Notes under the pieces: model-generated
Told to the model about the DNA's origin: nothing
The model's database searches: none
Seen by the model: only the letters and a program-made list of their open reading frames with translations
Position numbers and translations under genes: made by a program
In this document: piece by piece, positions 35,312 to 47,060 of the stretch
How the letters are laid out: every line of letters begins with the position of its first letter
How positions within the stretch are numbered: position 1 is the stretch's first letter
From: Halichondria panicea
Taxonomy: Eukaryota; Porifera; Demospongiae; Suberitida; Halichondriidae
NCBI RefSeq assembly: GCF_963675165.1
Contig: NC_087379.1
Coordinates: 1,063,001 to 1,127,000, forward strand
Direction of reading: 5' to 3'
Length of the DNA stretch: 64,000 nucleotides

Positions 35312-38300
35312 ATGAAAATGTAAGGAGCTAGCTAGCTCTAGTGCAAGTGTACTCACCTAGATCTCCTTCTCCCCCTCACTCAGTCTGGTGTGTGGAGATG
35401 TGGAGGGTCACTTCAAGCAACTGTTTAGCAGAGTCCAGAGCATCCTCTCCAAGAACAAAGACTTTGAGGTAGCTACATACAATGGATGCACACACTCACT
35501 ACAGTGCCAGTGCATTTATTGTCCCTTTATGTAGCTGCTGTTGTGTGTTGGATCTTTCTTTAGCTCTGACTGCCAGGAGGAGTGGAGCAAGTATCGGGAG
35601 GGGGTGGAAACAGGTAATTAAACGATATTAAATACCTTCCTCTGACATTTATTACACCCCCATGTACAGTGCCTCTACCGACGTTCATCCTTGGCCCGTG
35701 TTGGACTGAGCATGGCCAGTTCTAAGGAAACTTGTCACGTGATGGAGGAGAGCTTTGCCCCAATGTCACATGTCTAGGTACAGTGTATGCATGTTGTTAA
35801 CCACTCTATCAGTACACACATGAGTCACACTCCATTACAGGTCAGCGTGGAGTGTACAGTGCGTCCAGTGGTCTGAGGGTGGCCTATCTCAGTGGGAGCT
35901 ACCAGGGGAGGACCTATCAGCATCAAGACAAGGGAGATAATCTATTGGTCAGTTCTCTTCCCAATCACGTGGAGAAGTTGTTGAACTAGTTTTTGTTTCT
36001 CCCTCTAGCGACTATATTTCACTGACTCTGATGTGTCCTGGCTGGAGGGTCAGTGCAGTGGAGAGGGCTACCGTGGAGTGGACATTCTCCTCACCTCTGA
36101 TTGGCCCGGGGCAGTGGACAAGTTCACAGTGGCTCCTGTGAGACCTAGCTCCCAGTTATTGTAGGATGGACCAGTACCTTAATAATACCTTATGCTCATG
36201 CAGGACAAACTGGACCTGAGTGCAGTGGGGGCAAAGCCTATGAGTAAACTGGCCATGTGTCTCAAGCCACGCTACCATTTTGCAGCTCCACACCAAACCT
36301 TCTATGAGAGAATACCGTACAGGCACAGTACGTCCATCCCTGTATTATTAGAGTACTTGAGTTTGCTCCTTAAATAGAGTTCTGTTGTCCAATTTCTTGA
36401 AGTCCGTTCAGAGGGTATGTTCAGTTTTCCAATGTGATTTGACCAGCGATAGAATAAGAGATATGAGACTATCATAATTATTTTAGATGTGTGCTGTAAT
36501 TACACGTACATCTTACATGTCCTCATCTTTAAATCCCTACACAGTAATACCACCACAACTTTTGATGCTAACTGTATTGTGCTTCATTTCATGCAGGAAT
36601 CATAAAATCCTCCAAGGCAAGCCACATCATGTGACACGATTCTTAGCTTTGGCTCAAGTGGGAAATCCAGACAAGAAGAAAAGAGTGAGTTGAAATCATT
36701 CTAGTCCCATTAGTATTACATGTTATTAATGATGACATCATCTTCATACCTGCAGTACCTGTATGCATTCTCTGTCACACCCATGAGCTCCATGGACGAG
36801 AAAGAGCTGACTCAGCAACCACCCACTGCCACCAACTGTCCCTAAACTGAACTAGTCAAATCTTTGGTAAAGAAAACTTTATAATGTCTAGCTATCGTTG
36901 AAGGGCCAATATACATGTACATTTGTAGATTGTCCAATTTTCCAAACAAAAACTTGCGTTATGTAGCACTCTGAGAGTCCTATCTTTAGTTTGTGTTGTA
37001 GTTCAAATCCACCATGTTTGCTGAGGTCAAAGTTTATTGTGTACCTACTCCCACACACACTGTGCAGAGGGAGTCTCAAGAGGAGGCTGGGCCTAACTTC
37101 TTCTTTGACCAGAGAGCTCTTGATTCCGCTCATCGCAAACAGAAGAGACAACAGGACAGAGGACCCCCTGCAAAGAGACGACCCCCTCCCCAGCCCAGGG
37201 GGCCGTGCTGGTTCTGTCTGGGGGGCAAGGAGGTGGAGAAACATCTCGTGGTCTCCATCGGAGATCATGTGAGATAGAGTGTGTTGTACTTGCTAATACT
37301 GCACATACAAAATACAATGTAGCTCACAAATAGCAGACCACTAACAGTTTGTATTGTATACCCTATATAGACGTACCTGGCTTTATCCAAGGGTGGGATG
37401 GTACCAGAGCATGTGCTGGTCCTACCCATCGGTCACTATGCAGCCTCCACTGACGCACCACCAGTGAGTTCATGTGCTGTGTGTACCACTGCTGTGTGTG
37501 TATAGTCATTGTTTGTATTGTGGAGAGTATGTTTCCATGCTCTGTGTGTACTATTTAGCGGTCTGTAGTGGTCAGCCTGTAAGCAGGTCACCCTCTATAA
37601 TACAGCCAGGTTAATGGGCCCCAAGTCTCCATAGCATGTGTTTGGACCTGTGTTAGCAGACCACCTCTTTAGTACAGCCACTGTTGGTCTGCCCACTGTG
37701 TAAGCAGAGATCACTATACCATATATCATGCATGTACACTGTATGACCTGTGCTCTATTACTGTAGGAGGTTTTGGAGGAGCTTGGAAAGTTTAAGAGTG
37801 CTCTGAGGAAGTACTTCAACAGCAAAGATCAGTCGTGTGTCATCTTCGAGAGAAACTACAAATTACAGCGTCTTCAACTACAGGTCAGTACCGTCAAGGC
37901 CGTATTATCATGTGATGTGATTGATACTGTATGGTTGGTGTGTTGAGATTAGGCTACAAGGTTTTGAGGGCAAACAGAGGAATGTGATTTCTCTTTTTAA
38001 TCATTCAATGGTTCAGGGACTCTTTCAGCTGCCATAACTTGAATTCTGTGTATTCAATTTCAACGGTTTTATGATTTTAGAAAGAGGCCATCTAGCAAAG
38101 ATCGTGATGTCATACAATATAGGTCTTTGCAATCTTATTTGTGAAGCCATTAGCATTCGAAAACTTACATAATTATGTCGAAACATTGTATAAATACGGT
38201 ACATGTTAGTGTGTGTATGGTAGATGTGTTGACTGATAGTTGTGTATGGTTAGTGTGTAATGGTAATGGTGGTCACTGTAGGTTATTCCAGTGACCAAGA

Positions 38301-39250
38301 TTCCATCTGATGCTCTGAGACAAGCCTTCATAGATTATGGGTGGAGTATGGGGGTGTGGCTTGAGACTGTGCCCAGGGAAACACCACCCTCAGAGGTAAC
38401 ACACACACATCATAGCTGTACCATGTTTTCTACGTACCATTCTCTAAGCCTTTTATAACCTCGATTCCAGGCCGATTAAAATACGGCCTGGTACCTATTG
38501 CATGGTGATAGTGCGCATGCGTTAGTTTATTCTCCAGAATCCTTTCTCTCATCTATTTTCTATCTATGTACATCAGCTTAGTATTGCGTTGTTTCAGAAG
38601 GCTTTCACACTAGTCTAAAGTCAGAAGAGGCTCTCATCTACCTCTATGACGGTTGTATGGTCAGGATGTCTTACATTGGATCTGTACAGACTATGGGAAG
38701 TGTATGGTGCCTCTTGACTTCTACTTGCGAAGACAACCCGGCTATAGGACCATCCTAGATATAGTAAATGAGAGCCTCTTCTGTCTTAAAATTAGTGTTC
38801 AAGCCTTCTAGACCAACGCAATAGATGACATAAGCCACAGCTTCACAGAACTCAGTCATGGAGATAAAGTATTACGGAACATTATTCTTAGTAAACGGTA
38901 TAATTTACGTTCGTAGTACGATTACCCATATTCTGAGTAATTTGAAGGGCATGCACACTATCACCCATGCAATACCAGGCCATATTTTAATGCGGCCTGT
39001 AATCGATGCTAATAAGCATATAGAATAGTGGCTATAAGCCTTTTAGTTATCAATACTTCTCTTTACCAGAATCTATTAGTTTTGCTACACACACACCGTC
39101 CCTGAGGGCCTCCCACCCACCCACACACACACACACACCCTCTCTGAGGGCCTCCCACCCACCCACCCACACACACACACAGATTGCGTACACTGGTGTC
39201 CCACACATGCGTACACTGGTGTCCCATACTTCCTGGCAGAGTTTGATGAT
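35312..39250 (+). pseudogene. CWF19L1: CWF19L1-like gene, copy 4 (broken)
   Basis: Exons: 35312-35319, 35384-35468, 35535-35613, 35670-35777, 35841-35947, 36009-36137, 36204-36322, 36597-36684, 36756-36866, 37002-37268, 37371-37463, 37767-37883, 38282-38395 and a last remnant at about 39180-39250. Stops: TAA at 35723 in exon 4 (GQF, then stop where the others read FYGD) and TAA at 36843 in exon 9. The exon 7 donor is GC instead of GT (AG, then GCACAG). Exon 10 is in frame from its GTTGTAG acceptor thanks to one extra CA unit. The 3' end is replaced by a repeat at about 39250. Confidence 0.8.
38455..39011. mobile_element. Second copy of the foldback element of 30155
   Basis: Nearly identical in sequence and in position (after CWF19L1 exon 13) to 30155-30713, so it was duplicated with the module rather than inserted twice. 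The left end reads TAACCTCGATTCCAGGCCG here. Confidence 0.7.
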
Positions 39251-40397
39251 GGATGTGTGCGTGCGTGCGTGCGTGGACTGCTACAGCTGCTCAAGGATGA
39301 ATCAAGTGCAAGTAAGAGTTTCTATAGGCTTCTAGTACGGTGGCCCTGAGTGCTACTCCTAGTTGATAGTTCATACTTGATAGTTCAAATGCGTAGTTGG
39401 CAGTTGGCAGTTCGTAACTTTTAAACTTTGCAACAATAATTAGCCTGCTTTAAATTATGATACTGGTGGCACCAATAGATATCTATAGCTGGCCTAAGAC
39501 GGCAATATCATATTATATGTACACATCTAGGTAGGGAGGTAATATCAAGTCTAATCCCCATGCACCTATATTCCCAGATCCCATGCAGTGGGGAGGGGGG
39601 GGGGACAATATAGAAACAGGTTTTGCATGGCACTTTTATAAAACTTAGATTCTATTGAGGCCATTTAAAGTTGTGGTTAAAAGATTAGAGGCAGTGCAAA
39701 GATCTATATAATTATACAACATTTGCTAACTGGCGTAGAAGATGTATAGTCTTTGCTGGCCTCAGACAGCACTAACGTGTGTCCAGTCCACTATACAATG
39801 TACATTAAGTAGGGCTTGCCCCAAGGCTTAGAGAAACAGGTTTTGTAGAAACAGGTTTTGTAGAATAATTCCTGGCATTAGTTTGTTGCGAAGTTTAAAG
39901 GTCACGAACTCCCAACTCCCAACTACCAACTACCAACTGCCAACTACCAACTAAGAGTAGCACTCAGGGCCACCGTATTCTAGTCATGTTTACTTGGATT
40001 TTAATTCGTGGATTTGCAAAATAATGCTTCGTTCTCGAGTTATACCTAGTTTTGCTTACTTGGAATGCCATTGTAGCCTTTTCAGAAGAGCACGTAGCCA
40101 AACTTGTTTACCGAGTGTTGCTACTCTACTTAGTAGTTAGCTCTGCACTAGAAGGCTAGTTATTGGTAGCTGCAAGAGTGAGAAGAGAGCTGCAAGGCTC
40201 TGCTGATGCAGCCATTAATTTTAGACTTGAACTTTTGGCATCGATCGTTTTTAACAACAGTCATGGTCGATCATTACCCACTCTTGAGTTTGCTAATGCA
40301 AAAATGCTCATCATAAATTATGATCTGAGTGTATAAAAGCGCTTTATGTATGTAGCTTTGGCATATCCACCGAGGCATCAGCACCTGCGGTGCTTTC
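39250..40397. mobile_element. Interspersed repeat separating CWF19L1 copies 4 and 5
   Basis: Shares its sequence, inverted, with about 57385-57850: GCTGCTCAAGGAT at one end and GGCATCAGCACCTGCGGTGC at the other. It is interrupted by a 643-bp inverted-repeat element (39335-39977). Its right end abuts the exon 10 acceptor of CWF19L1 copy 5, so it marks a deletion or recombination boundary. The end contains an AGCACC..GGTGCT hairpin. No open frame of note. Confidence 0.55.
39335..39977. mobile_element. TIR element nested in the repeat
   Basis: Left end TACGGTGGCCCTGAGTGCTA and right end TAGCACTCAGGGCCACCGTA are perfect 20-bp inverted repeats. TTCTAG flanks both sides, and the copy of the host repeat at about 57793 lacks the insertion. 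An internal GTTGGCAGTT / CAACTGCCAACTACC region extends the symmetry. Confidence 0.85.
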
Positions 40398-40411
40398 ATT
40401 TTGTGTTGTAG

Positions 40412-42113
40412 TTCAAATCCATATGTTTGCAGAGGTCAAAGTTTATTGTGTACCTACCCCACACACTGTGCAGAGGGAGTCTCAAGAGGAGGCTGGGCCT
40501 AACTTCTTCTTTGACCAGAGGGCTCTTGATTCTGCTCATCGCAAACAGAAGAGACAACAGGACGGAGGACCCCCTGAAAAGAGACGACCCCCTCCCCAGC
40601 CCAGGGGGCCGTGCTGGTTCTGTCTGGGGGGGCAAGGAGGTGGAGAAACATCTCGTGGTCTCCATCGGAGATCATGTGAGATAGAATGTGTTGTACTTGC
40701 TAATACTGCACATACAAAATACAATGTAGCTCACAAATAGCAGACCACTAACAGTTTGTATTGTATACCCTATATAGACGTACCTGGCTTTATCCAAGGG
40801 TGGGATGGTACCAGAGCATGTGCTGGTCCTACCCATCGGTCACTATGCAGCCTCCACTGACGCACCACCAGTGAGTTCATGTGCTGTGTGTACCACTGCT
40901 GTGTGTGTATAGTCATTGTTTGTATTGTGGAGAGTATGTTTCCATGCTCTGTGTGTACTATTTAGCAGTCTGTAGTGGTCAGCCTGTAAGCAGGCCACCC
41001 TCTATAATACAGCCAGGTTAATGGGCCCCAAAGTCTCCATAGCATGTGTTTGGACCTGTGTTAGCAGACCACCTCTTTAGTACAGCCACTGTTGGTCTGC
41101 CCACTGTGTAAGCAGAGATCACTATACCATATATCATGCATGTACACTGTATGACCTGTGTTCTATTACTGTAGGAGGTTTTGGAGGAGCTTGGGAAGTT
41201 TAAGAGTGCTCTGAGGAAGTACTTCAACAGCAAAGATTAGTCGTGTGTCATCTTCGAGAGAAACTACAAATCACAGCATCTTCAACTACAGGTCAGTACC
41301 GTCAAGGCCGTATTATCATGTGATGTGATTGATACTGTATGGTTGGTGTGTTGAGATTAGGCTACAAGGTTTTGAGGGCAAACAGAGGAATGTGATTTCT
41401 CTTTTTATGGTTCAGGGACTCTTTCAGCTGCCGTAACTTGAATTCTATTTCAACGGTTTTATGATTTTACAAAGAGGCCATCTAGCAAAGATCGTGATGT
41501 CATACAATAATTTTATAGGTCTTTGAAATCGTATTTGTGAAGCCATTAGCATTCGCAAACTTACATTATTATTATGTGGAAATATTGTATAAATACGGTA
41601 CATGTTAGTGTGTGTATGGTAGATGTGTTGACTGATAGTTGTGTATGGTTAGTGTGTGATGGTAATGGTGGTCACTGTAGGTTATTCCAGTGACCAAGAT
41701 TCCATCTGATGCTCTGAGACAAGCCTTCATAGATTATGGGTGGAGTATGGGGGTGTGGCTTGAGACTGTGCCCAGGGAAACACCACCCTCAGAGGTAACA
41801 CACACACATCATAGCTGTACCATGTTCTACGTACCATTCTCTAAGCCTTTTAGTGATCGAAACTTCTCTTTACCATAATGTATTGCTACACACACACTCC
41901 TCCCATCACCCACACACACACACACACACACGCAGCTTGATGACATGTTGAATGCTTTTATTGGTTGCAATATCAGCTGCAGGGAGGTGTTGGCTGCTTC
42001 TCTCGTTCTGAATCTGCCCAATCGGATCAACTGGAAGTTGTGTCTGGCAACAAAGGACGAGGAGACGAAAGCTGCTCTAGAAATGACATTTGATTTCACG
42101 CTGACACTGATTC
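40412..42113 (+). pseudogene. CWF19L1: CWF19L1-like gene, copy 5 (5'-truncated fragment)
   Basis: Begins at exon 10 (40412-40675), followed by exons 40778-40870, 41175-41291, 41681-41794 and a final exon from 41983. Lesions: 1-nt loss before ATG-like TTTGCAGAGG, an extra G in GGGGGGG at about 40627, TAG at 41238, deletion of exons 14-15, and a deletion inside the last exon (EM, then TFDFT). Clearly non-functional. Confidence 0.85.
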
Positions 42114-42527
42114 ATTTTCACTTTCACTTCTGTATAATTGACGTTTTGTGTGTTTGTTGTCCCTATATATGCATGATAGTATTATACGAGCAATAATAAT
42201 TATAGTTGAGCCAAAATACCTGCCACTATTATACACTTATAGCGAGCGAAGGTCAATTTTCAATATCACTGAAGACTGAAGACTGTCCCAAAATATTAAT
42301 GTTGTATTAGAATGCAATGGGGTCCATGAGCTGGAAGAGGGTCGTTTATGCTGACATTGTAATGTCTATGATTAAGGGGAGGGGCTGGTTATACATGCAT
42401 GCTGCACACACAAAACCTCTACTTAACCTCTATCATGTACCATGTAAGTATAATATTATTATATGCAACATGTTTTCAAGAAAACGATTATTATGAACAT
42501 TTGAGGAATATTTATGCCAAAACATTC

Positions 42528-43437
42528 TCAAGAAATAGTTATTGCAGTTCTAATTTTATACACAGTTGATTGTCTTCCATTGTTCCATCCTCCAATTGTA
42601 AGGCACTCTGTTGGAGACAGCGACACAGTGGCAGCGTGTGCTATAGGAGATGGTAGGTCACCAACGTAGAGCCAGGAGTCCATCGAGGATGAGTAGGCGT
42701 AGATCCTTTGAGTGACTTCACTATCCACTCCACTAACAGCAAAGAGGGTGTCGGATATCGTTACAGGGGAGGGCCGGTAAGACGGTGTATTGGATATTGT
42801 ATTCCAGACAGAGTCGGCTTTGTTGGCACTCCCATCATCCTGTCGGTCTGTTGAGATGAGCTTGTTGACTTGAGCAGCAAACACCTTGTTTAGATTGTTG
42901 CCGTCAAATCCTCCCATTAGGTACACTGTGTTGTTGCAGACAATTTCTCTTTGGCCACAACAAGCATACGGTAGTCTGTCTGTCTCGCTCCACTGGGAGG
43001 TGCTGATGTTGTAGATCTCAACATTATCAGTGTAGATACGAGGGCCCAACCCACCTCCTGCTACGATCAGATGTGTTGGGAGACTAACGACTGCTGGCCA
43101 CTTCCTCGCTGTGGGCATGGGTGGGATCGTCTGTTTCCAGTTCCTTCCTTTGTTAAACACATGTACCACGTTGGATCTAGAGTAGGAGGAATCTATACCG
43201 CCAACTGCTACCAGTTCACCTTTGATCTCTCCTAGACCAAAATAGCGTACAGGAAGTCTGGGCAGAGTTGACCAAACGTCTTGTGGCGGATCGTAACAGT
43301 GGACACAGTACTCGTCATCGTCATCACAGTGTCCTCTACCATAGTAGACCTTGCCATTGATGGTGACCGCTTGCCCACTAGACATCTTCACTGGAGTCTC
43401 AGAGCACTGACTGTAGGACAACTGAACCTGTAGGGAC
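42528..43437 (-). CDS. Kelch exon of kinase-Kelch gene E
   Basis: Open frame with six blades and the phase-0 CCCTACAG acceptor. Variable loops: HCDDDDEYC, IDSSYSRS, GLGPRIYT and FDGNN. The first blade has YYGRG in place of YYGGG, and a short deletion removes residues in the fifth blade (VSGVDSEVTQ for VGGVDSEREATQ), so this propeller has lost one GG. Several Cys changes (YACCGQREIVC) also set it apart. It joins the kinase exon at 44906 across an intron of about 1.5 kb holding a transposon. Confidence 0.85.
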
Positions 43438-43733
43438 TGGAGAATACAGAGAGTCAATAACTTGTGTTGCATGTGATTAGGGGCATATTTGGCTATCTAA
43501 TAACAGGGAATCAATGTAAGGTTCACTCAGACAAGAGGGCTACTAGTTCAAGGTTACTATAGCAACAAATAATATATTATAAGCATCCTGTGGGCTCGAC
43601 ACAAATATCGTATAGAGGGTTATTTTCATATGGTGGAAATGTTTGTACTTTTCATATTAGTAGAGCTCATATGAAAATTAATACTGTAAAATTTTTCTGG
43701 CACAATAATTATGTTCAACATCACTATCCTGAG

Positions 43734-44511
43734 TAGCCTTGATTCCAGGCCGCGAAGAGAAAGGCGGCCTGGTATACTTTGTATGCGCATGCGCGAAATA
43801 ATTGACAACAATTTCACCATACAAAATTTTATTGTACAAAACGGACAAAGTTACGACAATGTAACCACAATGGCAGCTTTTAATCAAAGTAGAATAATTA
43901 TGCTGCAGCAGTGTTACTTCTTCTAGCTCTGTTTATCAAAGAGACAGTTCAAGAAGGCCTCCCAGACAGCTAGAGCTTGCCAGCTAGGAAGAGTGGTTGA
44001 CTCTTTACTACATCAGTAGTAGATCTTGAGTGAATATTAAACTTCCTGAGTGTCGAGTTAAAGCTTATTAGAAGCTTTCAGGAGTAATCATTAGCTTCTT
44101 TATCTTCAGCAATGACTTCCTGTCGAACATAAAGGCAAGATTTAGTAGCAGAAGACTTGCCTGGTCCATATTACCACAGCCTCATCAGGGGACCCACAGG
44201 AACACATCATGCCTTTCATAACATCTGTAAGCCTTACAGTGTAGGGTGTCGTTAAGTAGAGACTGACTTGGCTTGATACAATAAAGGGCGTAAGAACTCA
44301 GTCATCTTTGCACAATACTTCTATGTAACGGACTGTAACTTCAGAATACAAATAGTATACGGTTTATTTTACTGACAGTATCCACAATTACACGGATTAC
44401 CCCCTTTTTTGAGGTAATGTACGCGCATGCGCATACAAGGTATACCAGGCTGCCATGCGCATACAAGGTATACCAGGCTGCCTTTCTCTTCGCGGCCTGG
44501 AATCGAGGCTA
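43734..44511. mobile_element. TIR element with 9-bp target duplication, TAGCCTxGATTCCAGGCCGC ends
   Basis: The ends TAGCCTTGATTCCAGGCCGC and GCGGCCTGGAATCGAGGCTA face each other. The flank TATCCTGAG is exactly repeated on both sides. CGCATGCGC motifs lie just inside both ends, and the right-end subterminal unit (GCGCATACAAGGTATACCAG) is tandemly duplicated. It lies in the intron of gene E and has no open frame. A 9-bp duplication is typical of Mutator-like elements. Confidence 0.75.
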
Positions 44512-44905
44512 TATCCTGAGCTGTACGAATAAGAAAATTTTAAATAGGCATATGAACCAATGAAAATTACCCACTATAAGGTATATATTTTTTGTTACTA
44601 TGGTAACCTTGAACCACAAAAATAGACCTACTATTGGCACTTATATTTGGAGTGGTGATTAGCATACAATACGATGGCTATGTACACTACGAGTAATTGT
44701 ACATGACCATTTATTACAAGCCACACTATACACAACAACTTGAATTTTAATTACCGAGGCATCGCAAAAAAGAAAATACTTCGTCCTGTATTGGAACAGT
44801 AAGCTTTGGACTTGGTACTTCTATTAGGGTGGTGATATAATAAGAGATATGAGGGTATCATATTTTAGATGTGTGCACTTAGTGGTACAGTGTTGATGAG
44901 CTCAC

Positions 44906-46452
44906 CTGTGGTTTGCTGGTCAGGTAGTCTCTGGTTTTGGTCAGTTGGTTGTTTAAACTCTGAATGGTAGTTTTATTTTTTTGAAGGTAAGTGTCCTTGG
45001 AGGCAAGCATCGAATCTTTGTCAGCAATAGTCAAATCTTTGTGGGTGATAATAGAGTTTTTTTCTGCTAAATGAGCTAGCTCTTGTTCCACTTGTGCAGT
45101 GAGATTGGTGACATCTGTTTCCAGTTGAGCTATTTTCGTAGCTTTAGATACAAGCTCGTTGTGAGTGTAGTTGACGTTGGCAATTTGTTGCTCCACCTCT
45201 TCAGTGAGTTGCTTACATCGAGTTTCTACCTCAGTAATCCTAGCATCTTTGGAGAGAATAAATGCATCTTTTGTGGCAGCCAATGATTCTTTGAGCTCCA
45301 ATTCAACTCTGAGATCCTCTACCTCTACACTATGTTCAGTTACTAGTTGATCAGTTTCCACAGAGTGCACCAACTGCATACGCTCGACAGTGTTTTCACT
45401 TTCTTCCTCTTGTCGTCTTTTATCCTCCGCCAGTGCCTCGTTCTCTCCTGCTTTCTCCTGGATTGCCGAGTCCTTCCTTACAACCTCTTCCTCAAGCTCC
45501 CTCTTCTCTGTCAGTAGGGCACTCACTCGCTGGAGCATCTCCACTCTGTTCTCAAAGGAGGGAGGGTGTTCAAGTACCACACCCACCATCCGACCCACTA
45601 TCTCCGCTGCTCTAGGCCTTTGCTGAGGGTTGTTGCTGAGACAGCGCATGATGAGGTCCATCAGAGGGTGGTCTGAGGGAATCTTTCGAAGAAACTCTTC
45701 ACGTCGTTCAGCTTCCGTCACTGGTATCAAACCATTGGGATTAGCAGGATCGATTCGTGTCTGGCCGATACTTGGTAGTGGCCACTCTGCTGTGAAGGTG
45801 TGAATCATCATGATCCCAAAGGAGAACACATCCACACTGGTGTCATAGTGGGGGTTGGCAACCATCACTTCGGGGGGCATGTACGCTGGGGTACCAGGGG
45901 TCTCCGTCATTCGACTCACTTGAAGGGGGGTCAAGTTCAATATTCGAGCAACCCCCAGATCGGATATCTTGGCCGTCATGTTGGTGGACAAGAGGACATT
46001 GTTGGCTGAGAGGTCTCTGTGCACAATGACTGGTGTTTGACCATGGAGGTAGACCAGGCCCAGTGAAACGTCATGGAGGATGGAGAAGTTGATCTCATCG
46101 GGGAGAATACCGTAGCGCTCGAGACAGCTGGTCAAGTTGGTGGGGAGAAACTCCATGACTAGGATGGGGAACTGAGAGCCTTCTTCAAAACAGACTCCCA
46201 GAAACTGAACAATGTTGGGGTGCCTAGTTTGACTGAGCAGGCGACACTCCTCCAGATACCTTCGTGCTGCATGCCCGATTCCAGCTTCATACAGAGCTCT
46301 GTGAAGCTTCTTGCCGGCACATTTCAGTCCTCGATACTCTAGCTCCATGACAACAGCGTAGGAACCATGTCCAAACTCATTCTTAGTGATGCGAATTTGT
46401 TTCAGAGTGAACTGCTCGAAAGCTTGTGGATTTACAGCCATTGTCTTCGTTA
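44906..46452 (-). CDS. TKL-type protein kinase plus coiled coil, gene E
   Basis: The start at 46441 follows a TTCTATTCCCACAG acceptor. Motifs: GHGSYAVV, CAGKKLH, VHRDLSANN, SDLG and GTPAYMPPE. The coiled coil is slightly shorter than in gene D. Its heptad tail reads KDLTIAD, KDSMLAS, then KDTYLQK. The donor CCACAG, then GTGAGC, at 44905 joins the Kelch exon at 43437. Upstream (46.5-46.75 kb) the UTR exon and conserved divergent-promoter block are present, but no CWF19L1 gene follows; this is the right-hand end of the array. Confidence 0.85.
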
Positions 46453-46960
46453 CTGTGGGAATAGAAAAGCATGCAATATTAAATTAATAGGCAATCTAAA
46501 ACAAGTCAATTAGAATCCTTTTTTCTTTTTTGCATGCATGGAATGTAAAGCATTGTTAGCTGCCTTACAGGACCATAATCTTATGCAGTTTTACAGTATT
46601 CTTACCTGTAAAGAAAGCTTGATCTTTTGTGCAAGTGATCTTTGTGCATGTACATGAAGATGAGCAGCCAAAAGTTCATGGTACGACTTTTTTGCAGCAA
46701 AAGGAGGTGTGGCTCGTACAGCTTGCGCATTATTTAGAATACAACACATCACTATCGCCTCTCCAGGCCTCGCTCCAGGCCTCGCTCCAGTCGCTAGGCC
46801 GGCTGCACTGTACTAGATCTGAAAATAGAAAATCAAGCTCAACTCTCTTCAGCTGGTATGCTTAGACTAGAGCATTCAGTACTAAAGTTACTACTGATGA
46901 GTGATTGTATAATGTGTTTGAAGCGATTGCATGGAACAGTATTCTGTTATATTTGATTGG

Positions 46961-47060
46961 TGAGTAGAGCAACCAACTAATCTCAACTGTCCCCTCCTCC
47001 CCACACGTACACAAAACAAGGTGTCCGTACGTAACCATCAACCGCCCACCTTCCCCCTGC
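46961..47060 (+). repeat. Diverged copy of an intron-exon junction of the membrane-protein gene
   Basis: GAGTAGAGCAACC..CTCAACTGTCCCCTCCTCCCC..ACGTACACA and CCCACCTTCCCCC recur at about 48085-48195, where they form the acceptor and start of the tail exon. It points to an internal duplication in this gene. Confidence 0.6.
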
